Assembly (NCBI GenBank): GCA_963747255.1
Contig: CAVVEG010000002.1
Span: 248,001 to 312,000 of the forward strand
Direction: 5' to 3'
Source of the DNA: CAIYRG01 sp963747255
GTDB lineage: Bacteria > Pseudomonadota > Alphaproteobacteria > Micropepsales > Micropepsaceae
DNA: 64,000 nt
Below the pieces are notes generated by a model that saw nothing but the letters and a program-made list of their open reading frames with translations, did no database searches and had not been told where the DNA came from. Within the stretch, counting starts at the first letter, position 1; every line of letters begins with the position of its first letter. Below, piece after piece: positions 8,944 through 17,603 of the stretch. The position numbers and the translations under genes were made by a program.

Positions 8944-9810
8944 ATGACCGGTACGAACAGTCGCTTCAGCCTCGGGCTCGCTGTCGCCGGCGGCCTTGTT
9001 CTGGGCATTTCGGGGATGGTTTACGCTCAGAACCAAATTCCGGCAGGCATTCCGGATTTTGGCTCTGGCCAGAAAATGTGGGTTCTGAAGAACGGCACGG
9101 CTTTTTCCAGAGTGCCCGGGGATACCGGTCCTGGTCCGATCATGGACATGCCGGGCCATGAATATATTCCCGATCACACCAACCGCGTGGCCGACACCAG
9201 CAATCCGATCCTGAAACCCTGGGCCAAAAAGCTTATGGACATCAATAATGCGCGTGTGCTTGCAGGAGGAATTCCATTTTACACGACTTCGCGCTGCTGG
9301 CCGGGTGGCGTGCCCGGTCTGCTGCTGTTTCCCGGCGAACCCGTGGTTTTCATCCAGACCCCCAAAGAGGTCTGGATCCTGTGGCAGCGCGATGCGCAGG
9401 TCCGGCGGATTTATCTCGACGTTCCGCACACCAATAAACCGGGTCATTCCGTTTACGGAGAATTGATCGGTCATTACGAGAATGACAATACGCTCGTTGT
9501 TGACACGATCGGGCTCGATGACAGCGTTCCCGTTGACCGCTTTCGGACGCCCCATACGAATCAGCTGCACGTTGTCGAGCGCTATCGTCTCGACAACGAG
9601 GCAAAGAATATTGAAATCCGTTTCACTGTCGAGGACCCGGGAGCATTTAACCTGCCATGGAGTGGCAAGGTCGATTTCGAGCGGGGCCGCGGCGCGCGCT
9701 CCGGGGGACCCTGGGTAGAATCGATCTGCGCCGATGGTCCCCGCGATTATTTCAGCGACGACAAATCCGGAGCCGTGCCCATTCCGGAGGCCGCTGCGCC
9801 CGACTTCTGA
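8944..9810 (+). CDS. Exported GHxEGDTLV-family protein, tandem copy 2
   Basis: 288 residues, same length as its upstream neighbour and alignable end to end without evident gaps in the core, so the two arose by tandem duplication. GGGGAG lies before the ATG at 8944 and a signal peptide ends near MVYAQN. The same landmarks recur: NGTAFSRVPGDTGPG, TSRCWPGGVPGLLLFP, GHYENDNTLVVDTIGLDD, VEDPGAFNLPW, ICADGPRDYF. In the GHYE motif it carries DN where copy 1 has GD, so the acidic pair is altered. Its stop lies 133 bases before the GTG start of the TonB receptor. Confidence 0.82.
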   Translation: MTGTNSRFSLGLAVAGGLVLGISGMVYAQNQIPAGIPDFGSGQKMWVLKNGTAFSRVPGDTGPGPIMDMPGHEYIPDHTNRVADTSNPILKPWAKKLMDINNARVLAGGIPFYTTSRCWPGGVPGLLLFPGEPVVFIQTPKEVWILWQRDAQVRRIYLDVPHTNKPGHSVYGELIGHYENDNTLVVDTIGLDDSVPVDRFRTPHTNQLHVVERYRLDNEAKNIEIRFTVEDPGAFNLPWSGKVDFERGRGARSGGPWVESICADGPRDYFSDDKSGAVPIPEAAAPDF

Positions 9811-9942
9811 GTCACTGCGGCAAAAATATCCCAATCGAGCGATAAAAAGCGGCAACAGGGACGAAAACCGTTGTCATCACTGGTCGTGCGTAGTTTTATT
9901 GCAATGGGCTGACGTCGCGGTGCTCGGGAGGAGTACCCCGTT

Positions 9943-12900
9943 GTGTCACCCGGGGGGAAATGCATGGTTTCCGGTATCGCGCGCCTGCGGGCGCGGCCCA
10001 TCAGCGTGTCTGCGCTGCTTGGCAGCGTTTCGATTGTTGCACTTGCCGTAAGCGGGGGCGCAAAGGCTCAAACCCCGGTCGCGGCAGCGCCTCCCGAGGA
10101 GGTTCTGGTCACCGGGTCCCTGATCCGGGGAGAAGCTCCAGTCGGCGTTCCGGTTACGAATCTGACCCAGCAGGATTTCATCGAAACCGGACAGCTCAAG
10201 CTCGCGGATATTCTCAAGACCGTACCTGCCCTGCAGATTTATGCGGAAGAATCACCCACCTTCGGGGGCGGTACACTCAGTTTCGAATTGAATGTTGAGA
10301 TCCATGGCCTCGGGACCGGCTCGGGCGTGGAGACCCTGCTGCTGGTCGACGGCCTCCGGTGGCCGCCGCAGAACTACAGCAATGACACCGTCAATCCATC
10401 GATCATCCCGCAGATCGCAATTCAGCGCGTCGACGTGCTGACAGCAGGCGCTTCGGCCGTTTACGGATCGGATGCAACCGCAGGGGTGATCAACGTCATC
10501 CTGCGGCGCGGCTTCGATGGCGCGATCAGTCAGGCGAGCATCGGCTCGTCACCCGGAACAGGCTATCTCACCGGACAGGTATCGCAGCTCTTTGGAAAGT
10601 CCTGGGACACGGGAAATTTTACCGTCAGTTATTCGTTTACGGACAGTTCAAACCTGTCCGCGTCGTCGCGCAAATACTATACGCTGAATTTCACGCCCGA
10701 AGGTTTGATGGACTACACGCCGATTGGCGCCAGCATGCCCGGCGTCATCACCACCGGGAAAGCGAAAACCGTGGCGAATGCGCCCGCCGGTGAAACGGCG
10801 TCGAACGGGACGAGGTTCTGCGCGAACTGTTATTCCATTCCGGCGGGGACCGGCTGGAATTACGGCGATACCGCCGCGCATACCAACCCTACCGCACCGG
10901 GAAGCGCGCCAACGGTCTCGTGGGCAGCAGTGCTTGCGAATCCCGGCGTCAAGAATGGCATCGATCCGTGGTGGTACGCAGATGCAAGGCCGCAACTCCA
11001 GACCAGCGCAGCCACCGGTACGCTGGACCAGAAGCTGACAAACGATTTCTACGGATTGGGTCCCGTTTCGCTGTTTGCGGACGCGTTCTATTCAAATCAG
11101 CGGGGCCGGCAGATCTATCCTTCGGGAAACGGTGAGGCGAGGCAGGAACAGGCAACCAATTTCGTTGTTCCGACGACAAATCCCTACTACCCCGCCGGGG
11201 CGCCGGCAGGACTGGATGTCAATTACAGCCTGGCGGCGGAAATGCCCACCATCGTCACGGGCGGCGAAGTGGCCGGCCATTACGATTTCGGCCTTAACCT
11301 GGACGAACTTCCTTTCGCCTGGCACGGCAAGTTCACTTATTCGCTGAGCGATGACAAGAATTACGGAAACGTCAACAACGCGATCAATAAAAACAATCTT
11401 AGCGCCGCGCTGGGCAATACGGTGACGGATTCATCGGGCGCCCTTGCGCCATACACAAAGCCTGCCAACATCCCCTATTTCAACATCTTCTGCGATCCAC
11501 GGTCATTTCAGTGCAACTCGCCCGCAACGCTCGCCTATATCGCCGGTTACCGCTATCAGCCGGAAGAATGGATAATCCAGGAAAATCAGGTCAATTTTGA
11601 CGGCCCCCTGTTTGACATACCGGGCGGCACCGTGCGGGCGGCCGTCGACGCGCAGACTTTGTCCGAGCATTATCACTACGCCAATATCCAGAACGATAAT
11701 ACCATCAGCACTTCCGTGATCACCGATGCGGAGGATCACGAATATCAAAACAGCTATGCCGTTTTCGGTCAGCTCGACATTCCGATTTTTGGCGGCAATT
11801 TCACGCTTCCGCTGGTTCAATCCTTTGTCGTGCAGCTCGGTTATCGTTTCGACAAATACAACAATCAACCCAATCCGGTTTACACGCCGAAGATCGCAGC
11901 CAACTGGAACGTGGGCGGTGGTCTGACCTTCCGCGGGGCCTGGGGCAAATCGTTCCGCGTTCCGTCTTTTGCCGAAGGATCGCCGCAGCAATCGACCATC
12001 TCCGGCGTGAATCCGCTGGGCCTGGCGGCCGCGAGTGACGTCGCGATTTTGGGTTGTGGATCGGTCAACGGCTCTCCTGCGGGGGTTGCCCTGCCCGGCT
12101 CTCTGACTGCGCTGTTGAACCCGACCTGCTCGCCCAATCCCGCCCTGAGGCAACCCGGCGTTCTGGATGTCAGCGGCGGCGGGAATGGCGCCGCAACAAT
12201 TTTGCGTGGTGGCCAGGTTCTCGGGCCCCAGACGCTGAAGCAATGGAGCACCGGCGTCAATTTCGCGCCCACGCAGCCGATTTTCGGCCTGGATCTGACC
12301 GGTCTCGACATCGATGTGACATGGTTCAATCTGGAATTTTTTGGCCTGATTTCGACGAATACGCTTGGTCTTGGCCCGGATGATCCTGTGTCCCGCGCGA
12401 ATTACACCGTCATTCCGAATCCGAACGCCCCGATTACCGATCCTTCCAATGCAACCTTCTATGCGCTGGTGAAAGCCCTGGCTGCCTATCCCAGTCGCGG
12501 TGGAAATTTCGATCCGGCCGCAATTCCCAACATCAAGGTGATTTCCGATTCCGCCCTGACCAATATCGGAACGCGGATCTTTTCCGGCAGCGACTTCAGC
12601 ATCCGATACGATTATCCGCTCGGTGACCTCGGTTCGGTGAATATCGGGGCAGCGGGGTTCTATGAAATCAATGACAAGAGCCAGGCGGCTCCAGGAACCC
12701 CGGTCGTCAGCACCTTTATCGGAAAGAACTCGGGAAACCGGCTGCAGCGGGTCCGCTACCGGCTCGGATGGCAGAATGACACCTGGAGCGTGACAGGGTT
12801 TGCAAATTATTTCGGCCACAGCGCCATCAACACAAACGGCGACAATCTCATACCGCCCTGTTTCTATGCGCCGGGATTTGGCCCGGGATCATGTTATCCC

Positions 12901-13170
12901 GGATCTCCTTATTACGGTCCGTACACGACATATCCAAATCTCACGCCGGCACAGGTCTATTTCGACCTTGCAATCGGCTATCAGACCGGCGACCGTCCCG
13001 CCAATCCGTTTCTGCGCGGGATCGGAGTTGAGCTCACGATCAATGACATTCTCGACCGGCCGCCGCCTTTCCAGGTCGGCGCACGCGGCAGTGGATCGAT
13101 TCGCGCATTCGACAACAACTTCTCCGATTTGCAACGGTTGATCACTCTCACGATCACCAAGCAGTGGTAG
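9943..13170 (+). CDS. Large TonB-dependent receptor (about 1070 aa)
   Basis: Outer-membrane TonB receptor of the large class. After a leader (SVSIVALAVSGGAKAQ) comes EEVLVTGSLIRGEAPVGVPVTNL, the TonB box/plug entry, then LLLVDGLRWPPQ and SAVYGSDATAGVINVILRRGFDG of the plug, and a long barrel. Two starts fit: GTG 9943 with GGGAGGAG nine bases upstream, or ATG 9964 with GGGGGGAA five bases upstream; the difference is seven residues. Extracellular loops contain Cys pairs (RFCANCYS, CFYAPGFGPGSCYPG). Clearly paralogous to the receptor at 40825-43992, and both follow GHxEGDTLV-family genes. Confidence 0.95.
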   Translation: MSPGGKCMVSGIARLRARPISVSALLGSVSIVALAVSGGAKAQTPVAAAPPEEVLVTGSLIRGEAPVGVPVTNLTQQDFIETGQLKLADILKTVPALQIYAEESPTFGGGTLSFELNVEIHGLGTGSGVETLLLVDGLRWPPQNYSNDTVNPSIIPQIAIQRVDVLTAGASAVYGSDATAGVINVILRRGFDGAISQASIGSSPGTGYLTGQVSQLFGKSWDTGNFTVSYSFTDSSNLSASSRKYYTLNFTPEGLMDYTPIGASMPGVITTGKAKTVANAPAGETASNGTRFCANCYSIPAGTGWNYGDTAAHTNPTAPGSAPTVSWAAVLANPGVKNGIDPWWYADARPQLQTSAATGTLDQKLTNDFYGLGPVSLFADAFYSNQRGRQIYPSGNGEARQEQATNFVVPTTNPYYPAGAPAGLDVNYSLAAEMPTIVTGGEVAGHYDFGLNLDELPFAWHGKFTYSLSDDKNYGNVNNAINKNNLSAALGNTVTDSSGALAPYTKPANIPYFNIFCDPRSFQCNSPATLAYIAGYRYQPEEWIIQENQVNFDGPLFDIPGGTVRAAVDAQTLSEHYHYANIQNDNTISTSVITDAEDHEYQNSYAVFGQLDIPIFGGNFTLPLVQSFVVQLGYRFDKYNNQPNPVYTPKIAANWNVGGGLTFRGAWGKSFRVPSFAEGSPQQSTISGVNPLGLAAASDVAILGCGSVNGSPAGVALPGSLTALLNPTCSPNPALRQPGVLDVSGGGNGAATILRGGQVLGPQTLKQWSTGVNFAPTQPIFGLDLTGLDIDVTWFNLEFFGLISTNTLGLGPDDPVSRANYTVIPNPNAPITDPSNATFYALVKALAAYPSRGGNFDPAAIPNIKVISDSALTNIGTRIFSGSDFSIRYDYPLGDLGSVNIGAAGFYEINDKSQAAPGTPVVSTFIGKNSGNRLQRVRYRLGWQNDTWSVTGFANYFGHSAINTNGDNLIPPCFYAPGFGPGSCYPGSPYYGPYTTYPNLTPAQVYFDLAIGYQTGDRPANPFLRGIGVELTINDILDRPPPFQVGARGSGSIRAFDNNFSDLQRLITLTITKQW

Positions 13171-13268
13171 TCGGCGCGGAACCGGTTAGGGGGTGATGTC
13201 TCAGGAACTGGGATATTGCCGCGCATGAAATTGGCAGTACGATCGGCGTGCGGGAGCCAGGAGGCGGC

Positions 13269-14774
13269 ATGTCGTTCGTCCTTGCGATCGATCAGGGGAC
13301 GACGTCGTCGCGCGCGATCCTCTTTACCGGGAACCTGGAAATTGCCGCTGTCGCGCAACAGGAATTTCCGCAACATTTTCCGGCGCCGGGTCTTGTCGAG
13401 CACGATCCTGAGACGATCTGGGGAAGCGTGCTCGCCGTCGGGCGCGAGGCCCTTCGCAACGCCGGCGCCGATGCGGCCTCGGTGGCCGCGATCGGTATCG
13501 CCAACCAGCGCGAGACAGCGCTGCTCTGGGACCGTCAAACGGGGGAACCAGTCCATCCGGCCATAGTCTGGCAGGACCGGCGCGGGATCGGCCACTGCCG
13601 GGCCCTTGCCGCCGCCGGGCACGAACCATTGGTCAGGTCGCGAACCGGATTGCTCCTCGACCCGTACTTTTCCGCGACGAAGCTGGCCTGGCTTCTCGAC
13701 AATGTCGAAGACGCGCGGTCTCGTGCCGAACGCGGCGAATTGGCGTTCGGCACGGTCGATAGTTTTCTCCTGTGGAGGCTGACAGGAGGTGCTGTCCACG
13801 CGACCGATGCAACCAATGCCAGCCGAACCCTGCTGTACGATATCCATCGTGGCGCATGGGATGACGACCTGCTGGCATTATTCCGAATACCGCGCGCCGT
13901 CCTGCCGGCAGTCCTCGACTCCGCAGCTGATTATGGAACCAGCCTGGCGGAGCATTTCGGCCGGGCCATCCCCATATGCGGAATAGCCGGAGACCAGCAG
14001 GCGGCACTGGTCGGAGAGGCCTGCTTTGCACCCGGCACGTTGAAGGCGACCTACGGCACGGGCTGCTTTGCACTTCTCAATACCGGCGACATGCCGGTCC
14101 TTTCCCGGCACAGGCTCTTGACCACAATTGCCTGGCAGCTCGACGGCAAACCAGCTTACGCGCTCGAGGGCTCCATTTTCGTCGCCGGGGCCGCGGTACA
14201 ATGGCTCCGAGACGGGCTTGGGGTTATCGGTACGGCCGGAGAAAGCAGTGTGTTGGCCGCAAGCTCAGATCCGGCACAGAACGTCTATCTCGTGCCGGCC
14301 TTTGTCGGGCTCGGCGCGCCTTATTGGGATTCGGACTGCCGCGGCGCTTTGTTCGGGCTGACGCGGTCAACCGGGCCCGCAGAGCTGTCGCGGGCAGCGC
14401 TCGAGAGCGTGTGTTACCAGACCCTCGACCTGCTGGACGCGATTCGCGCCGATTGGCCTGATGCCGGCTTCGTCCTGCGTGCAGATGGCGGGATGACCGT
14501 ATCGGACTGGTTCCTGCAGCGGCTGGCGGACATCCTGGACGTGAGCGTAGAACGCCCCGCAGGGCATGAGACGACCGCGCTTGGTGCTGCATATCTCGCG
14601 GGTCTCCAGCGTGGGATCTATCCGCCGCCCCGGGATTTTGCCCCTATGTGGCGGGCCGCGCGTTGCTTCAGACCCGGCATGCCAGCGGCCGAACGCGCGG
14701 GGAAAATTGCTGGATGGCACGACGCCGTGTCGCGCACGCTCGGCGCGCGCCGGCATGGGCCCGTGCTTACCTAG
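13269..14774 (+). CDS. glpK: Glycerol kinase
   Basis: 501 residues, the normal GlpK length. Phosphorylates glycerol with ATP to sn-glycerol 3-phosphate. FGGY-kinase signatures: AIDQGTTSSRAILF (ATP/substrate phosphate loop), GIANQRETALLWDR and IVWQDRR (glycerol contacts), YGTGCFALLNTG, AFVGLGAPYWDSDCRGALFGLTR, and LRADGGMTVSDWFLQ. ATG 13269 has GGAGG six bases upstream; an upstream in-frame GTG at 13248 lacks such a site. No glpF, glpD or regulator adjoins it, so it appears to be monocistronic. Confidence 0.95.
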   Translation: MSFVLAIDQGTTSSRAILFTGNLEIAAVAQQEFPQHFPAPGLVEHDPETIWGSVLAVGREALRNAGADAASVAAIGIANQRETALLWDRQTGEPVHPAIVWQDRRGIGHCRALAAAGHEPLVRSRTGLLLDPYFSATKLAWLLDNVEDARSRAERGELAFGTVDSFLLWRLTGGAVHATDATNASRTLLYDIHRGAWDDDLLALFRIPRAVLPAVLDSAADYGTSLAEHFGRAIPICGIAGDQQAALVGEACFAPGTLKATYGTGCFALLNTGDMPVLSRHRLLTTIAWQLDGKPAYALEGSIFVAGAAVQWLRDGLGVIGTAGESSVLAASSDPAQNVYLVPAFVGLGAPYWDSDCRGALFGLTRSTGPAELSRAALESVCYQTLDLLDAIRADWPDAGFVLRADGGMTVSDWFLQRLADILDVSVERPAGHETTALGAAYLAGLQRGIYPPPRDFAPMWRAARCFRPGMPAAERAGKIAGWHDAVSRTLGARRHGPVLT

Positions 14775-14775
14775 C

Positions 14776-15604
14776 CTATCCCGGCAGTGACCGGTTCGGC
14801 AGAAAGCTGATTTTTCGCGCAATGACACCGCAATGGGTCAATCGGCCCTCGCAAAAGCAGGCAAGAAATTCCGCCCAAATTTCGAGAAGCGCAAAGTAAG
14901 TTTCCGAACCGGCCTCTTCCATGACCCGATCTCGCCTCGCGATCAGGCGATTGATCGAACCGGCCACGTCCCGGGAAGCGAGCTCCGTCGTGTCGAAAGT
15001 CCTTATGGCGCAGAAACCGGCCTCCTGCAGTTTCGAACTGTAATCGGCGATGCTTTCGTATTGCACCGCACCGAGATGCTCGCCAGCGCGCAAGACGACT
15101 GGCGCGTCACACGCCGCCTCCAGAAACCCGACCATGCCCGCGGATTTCAGCATCCGATGCGCGACCCGATACAGCTGAACCTTATCAGGGAAATAGCACC
15201 ACGCCTCGCAGCCGAATACGTGGCTGAAACTGTTATTGGGAAACGGCGGATCCAGCGCGTCGCCGCAGTGGAAATCCACGAGTTCATCCAGTCCGGCAGC
15301 TTTCGTTCTGAGAGAGGCTGTTCGATGGTTGAATTCCGAAAGATCGATCCCGGTAACCCTGCAGCCATAGGTCCTGGCCAGATAGCGGGCCGGGCCGCCA
15401 ATTCCGGAGCAGAGATCCAGCACATGGCTCTGCGGCGTAAGCTCGGAGTCTCTCGCCAAAAAAGCGCATTCCGGTCCATGCAGCGATGCCATAAAAATCA
15501 TCGCGTTCGATGATATCGACACATTTGAGCAGTTCTTCGTTATAGGTCTCGTTGATGATTTCCCGGTATCCTTCCGAACCAAATTGGATTTGCAAATTCA
15601 CCAC
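14776..15604 (-). CDS. SAM-dependent methyltransferase, frameshifted
   Basis: Class I methyltransferase. The SAM motif VLDLCSGIGGPARYLAR is followed by GCRVTGIDLS (motif II acidic residue) and VFGCEAWCYFPD. The main frame covers 14776 to about 15490; the N-terminus lies in another frame from a GTG at 15604, which has AGGAG eight bases upstream (MVNLQIQFGSEGYREIINET...IIERDD). The frames join at a run of five T (complement of 15493-15497): removing one T gives RDDFMASLHGPECAF. So this is a single-base frameshift, real or a sequencing error. Divergent from the PPTase and placed in the PKS cluster, it may O-, N- or C-methylate the product. Confidence 0.8.
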
Positions 15605-15682
15605 TTTATTGGCTCCTGCACAGACTGGAGTGATGCGCGTGCTGTTTTATCGCTGTCCTGCAAGATAGCAGATCGTGTCTCG

Positions 15683-16405
15683 ATGAGTACGTATGAGTCA
15701 CTGCCGCAGCCAAACGAGATCCATGTCTGGCGCGCGCAAATTTCGAAACTGAGTGCTCTTGATTGGCGCGAAATTTTGTCCGCCGATGAAGCAGAGCGGG
15801 CGAACCGCTTTCGCGTGCCCGCGGACCAAAACCGCTTCGCGGCGACACGGGCAGTTCTGCGCGTGATGCTCGCACGATATTTGGGTCTGTCGCCGCGGGA
15901 TCTGAGGTTCTGTTATGACAGGTTCGGTAAACCTGCGCTCGACGGCGAAACGGAAACGCGTGAACTTGCATTCAATGTGTCGCATTCGGGCGACTTTTCC
16001 CTGTTGGCGTTCGGCATCGGTGTGCAAATCGGCGTTGACATAGAGTGCCAGCTGATTGCGCGAAACTTTGCTGCACTGGCGAAGCAGCTGCTTTCGCGGA
16101 TTGAACATCAGGAATGGATGCTCAAACCTGATGCCGTGCGAAAGCGCGAACTACTGGAGACCTGGACGCGCAAGGAGGCGGTGGGCAAAGCGCTCGGCGT
16201 GGGCGTCTCACTGGAGTCGAAGGTTTATGAGAGCGCCTGCAGTGCCTCTTCGGATTGGTCAATATTTAACATTGATGTTGGACGCGATTACGTTGCTGCG
16301 GTGGCGGTGCAGCGCCCTGACATTCATGTCACCGCGCACGACATTCCGGACGTCGGATGCATCATGCAAATGTCGAGTGCGACCTCGCACAGACCGCGCG
16401 CTTGA
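15683..16405 (+). CDS. Sfp-type 4'-phosphopantetheinyl transferase
   Basis: 240 residues. Transfers phosphopantetheine from CoA to the active serine of carrier domains. Family motifs in order: RFGKPAL, FNVSHSGDFSLLAFG, GVDIE (Mg-binding acidic pair) and WTRKEAVGKALGVG (the WxxKEA signature). Among the candidates I chose ATG 15683 because homologous sequence (EIHVWRAQIS) starts soon after. It can activate the ACP of the PKS and the carrier domain of the ligase in this cluster. Divergent from the methyltransferase and convergent with the acyl-CoA dehydrogenase. Confidence 0.93.
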   Translation: MSTYESLPQPNEIHVWRAQISKLSALDWREILSADEAERANRFRVPADQNRFAATRAVLRVMLARYLGLSPRDLRFCYDRFGKPALDGETETRELAFNVSHSGDFSLLAFGIGVQIGVDIECQLIARNFAALAKQLLSRIEHQEWMLKPDAVRKRELLETWTRKEAVGKALGVGVSLESKVYESACSASSDWSIFNIDVGRDYVAAVAVQRPDIHVTAHDIPDVGCIMQMSSATSHRPRA

Positions 16406-16438
16406 AACGGCGATCGCCCGCTGGAACTGGTCAGGGCG

Positions 16439-17569
16439 TTAATCCAGGACCAGCGGATTGCCGGAAAGAAACGCGTCAATGCGCGGACCGGCCGAAAGCC
16501 GCGATGGCGGGTGCAGGCTCAGTCCGCGTGTGGCCGCGAAAAGGTACGATATCTCGGGCGAACCGATGAATGTCTGCCCACCCGACAATTCGACCGCCAG
16601 CGTTGCCGCACGATCGATCGCGCCCTGGACCGCATAACGTACAAGGAGCATTCTCGCCAGGCTTTCGCTGCCGCGCTCGCCGGCCTCCATGGCGCCGGCA
16701 ATTGCCTCCAGGCCGGCCATGGCGCACTCGATTTCCGAGGCCATACTGACGCGTTCGGCCGGTCCGCCTTTGCCCAGCAGAAACACATGCTCCCCAAGCG
16801 CGCTTACAATCCCCACATAGCAGGCTGAAATCAGAAGCTCGAACCACAACATCCCGCGCTCCTGCATGGCGTTCGACAGCCCCGGCCCACCAAGGGCAAC
16901 CAGCGCATCTTCCGGCACGAATAAATCGTAAAGCACGATTTCATCGCTTTCGGCGCCGGCAAGGATCGTGCTCCTCCAGAATGGCCGCCGCTCGATGCCC
17001 GGAGTATCGGCCGGAATGATGGCCGCGGCGACCGCCGCCTTCATGCCTTCGGGCGCTGGCAGACTGATGCAGAGGAGGTCCATGCTGTGAGAGAGGCTGC
17101 ACGGTTTCTTGCTGCCGTTGACGATGAAACCGGTCGGGCTCCGCCGCACGCGAAGCGCGGAGGTCTGGATGCTGGCGCCGGATCTTCCTTCCGCGAATCC
17201 CGACGCGATATAAAGTTTGCCCCGCGCTACCCGTTCGAGCAGTTCGCCTTCCTGGCCGGGATTATCGGGATTTATCTCCAGCAGGCTTGCGATGGTGAAA
17301 TGGTGCATTGTCGTTGCCACCGCGAGCGACGGCGATCGGGCGGCAATGGCGCGTTGAGCCCGCAGCGCCTGCAATGGCGATGCCCCACTACCGCCGAATT
17401 CCCGGGGAATCAGGAGGCCCGGTCCACCAAGCGCGCGGAATACCGCGATGGCAGGATTTCCGGGCCGCTCCATCTCCAGAAGCGGAATGCTGGCCAACGC
17501 CAAATCCAGCCCTGGAAGCAAACACTCGAGAGCGGCGCGCTCGCGTCTGAGAAAATTCAGGGCGCCCAT
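16439..17569 (-). CDS. Acyl-CoA (or acyl-carrier) dehydrogenase family flavoprotein
   Basis: 376 residues, FAD-dependent acyl dehydrogenase fold. Recognisable parts: LIPREFGGSGASPLQALRA in the N-terminal helical domain, ASGFAEGRSG and GFIVNGSKKPCSLSHSMDLL in the beta domain, and GGQTFIGSPEISYLFAATR in the C-terminal helices. It probably introduces an alpha,beta double bond into the starter or product chain. It starts 35 bases after the PKS stop and is probably cotranscribed. The ATG at 17569 has no good ribosome site; a short frame from 17602 (MRSTADDIAAA) would fuse to it if one base were missing, so the true N-terminus may be 11 residues longer. Confidence 0.85.
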   Translation of the reverse strand: MGALNFLRRERAALECLLPGLDLALASIPLLEMERPGNPAIAVFRALGGPGLLIPREFGGSGASPLQALRAQRAIAARSPSLAVATTMHHFTIASLLEINPDNPGQEGELLERVARGKLYIASGFAEGRSGASIQTSALRVRRSPTGFIVNGSKKPCSLSHSMDLLCISLPAPEGMKAAVAAAIIPADTPGIERRPFWRSTILAGAESDEIVLYDLFVPEDALVALGGPGLSNAMQERGMLWFELLISACYVGIVSALGEHVFLLGKGGPAERVSMASEIECAMAGLEAIAGAMEAGERGSESLARMLLVRYAVQGAIDRAATLAVELSGGQTFIGSPEISYLFAATRGLSLHPPSRLSAGPRIDAFLSGNPLVLD

Positions 17570-17603
17570 GCTGCCGCAATATCGTCAGCGGTGGATCGCA
17601 TGG

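Noticed and set aside
11503..12819. 438-codon minus-strand frame inside the large TonB receptor
   Set aside because: Antisense shadow of a clearly coding receptor; no ribosome site or domain pattern.
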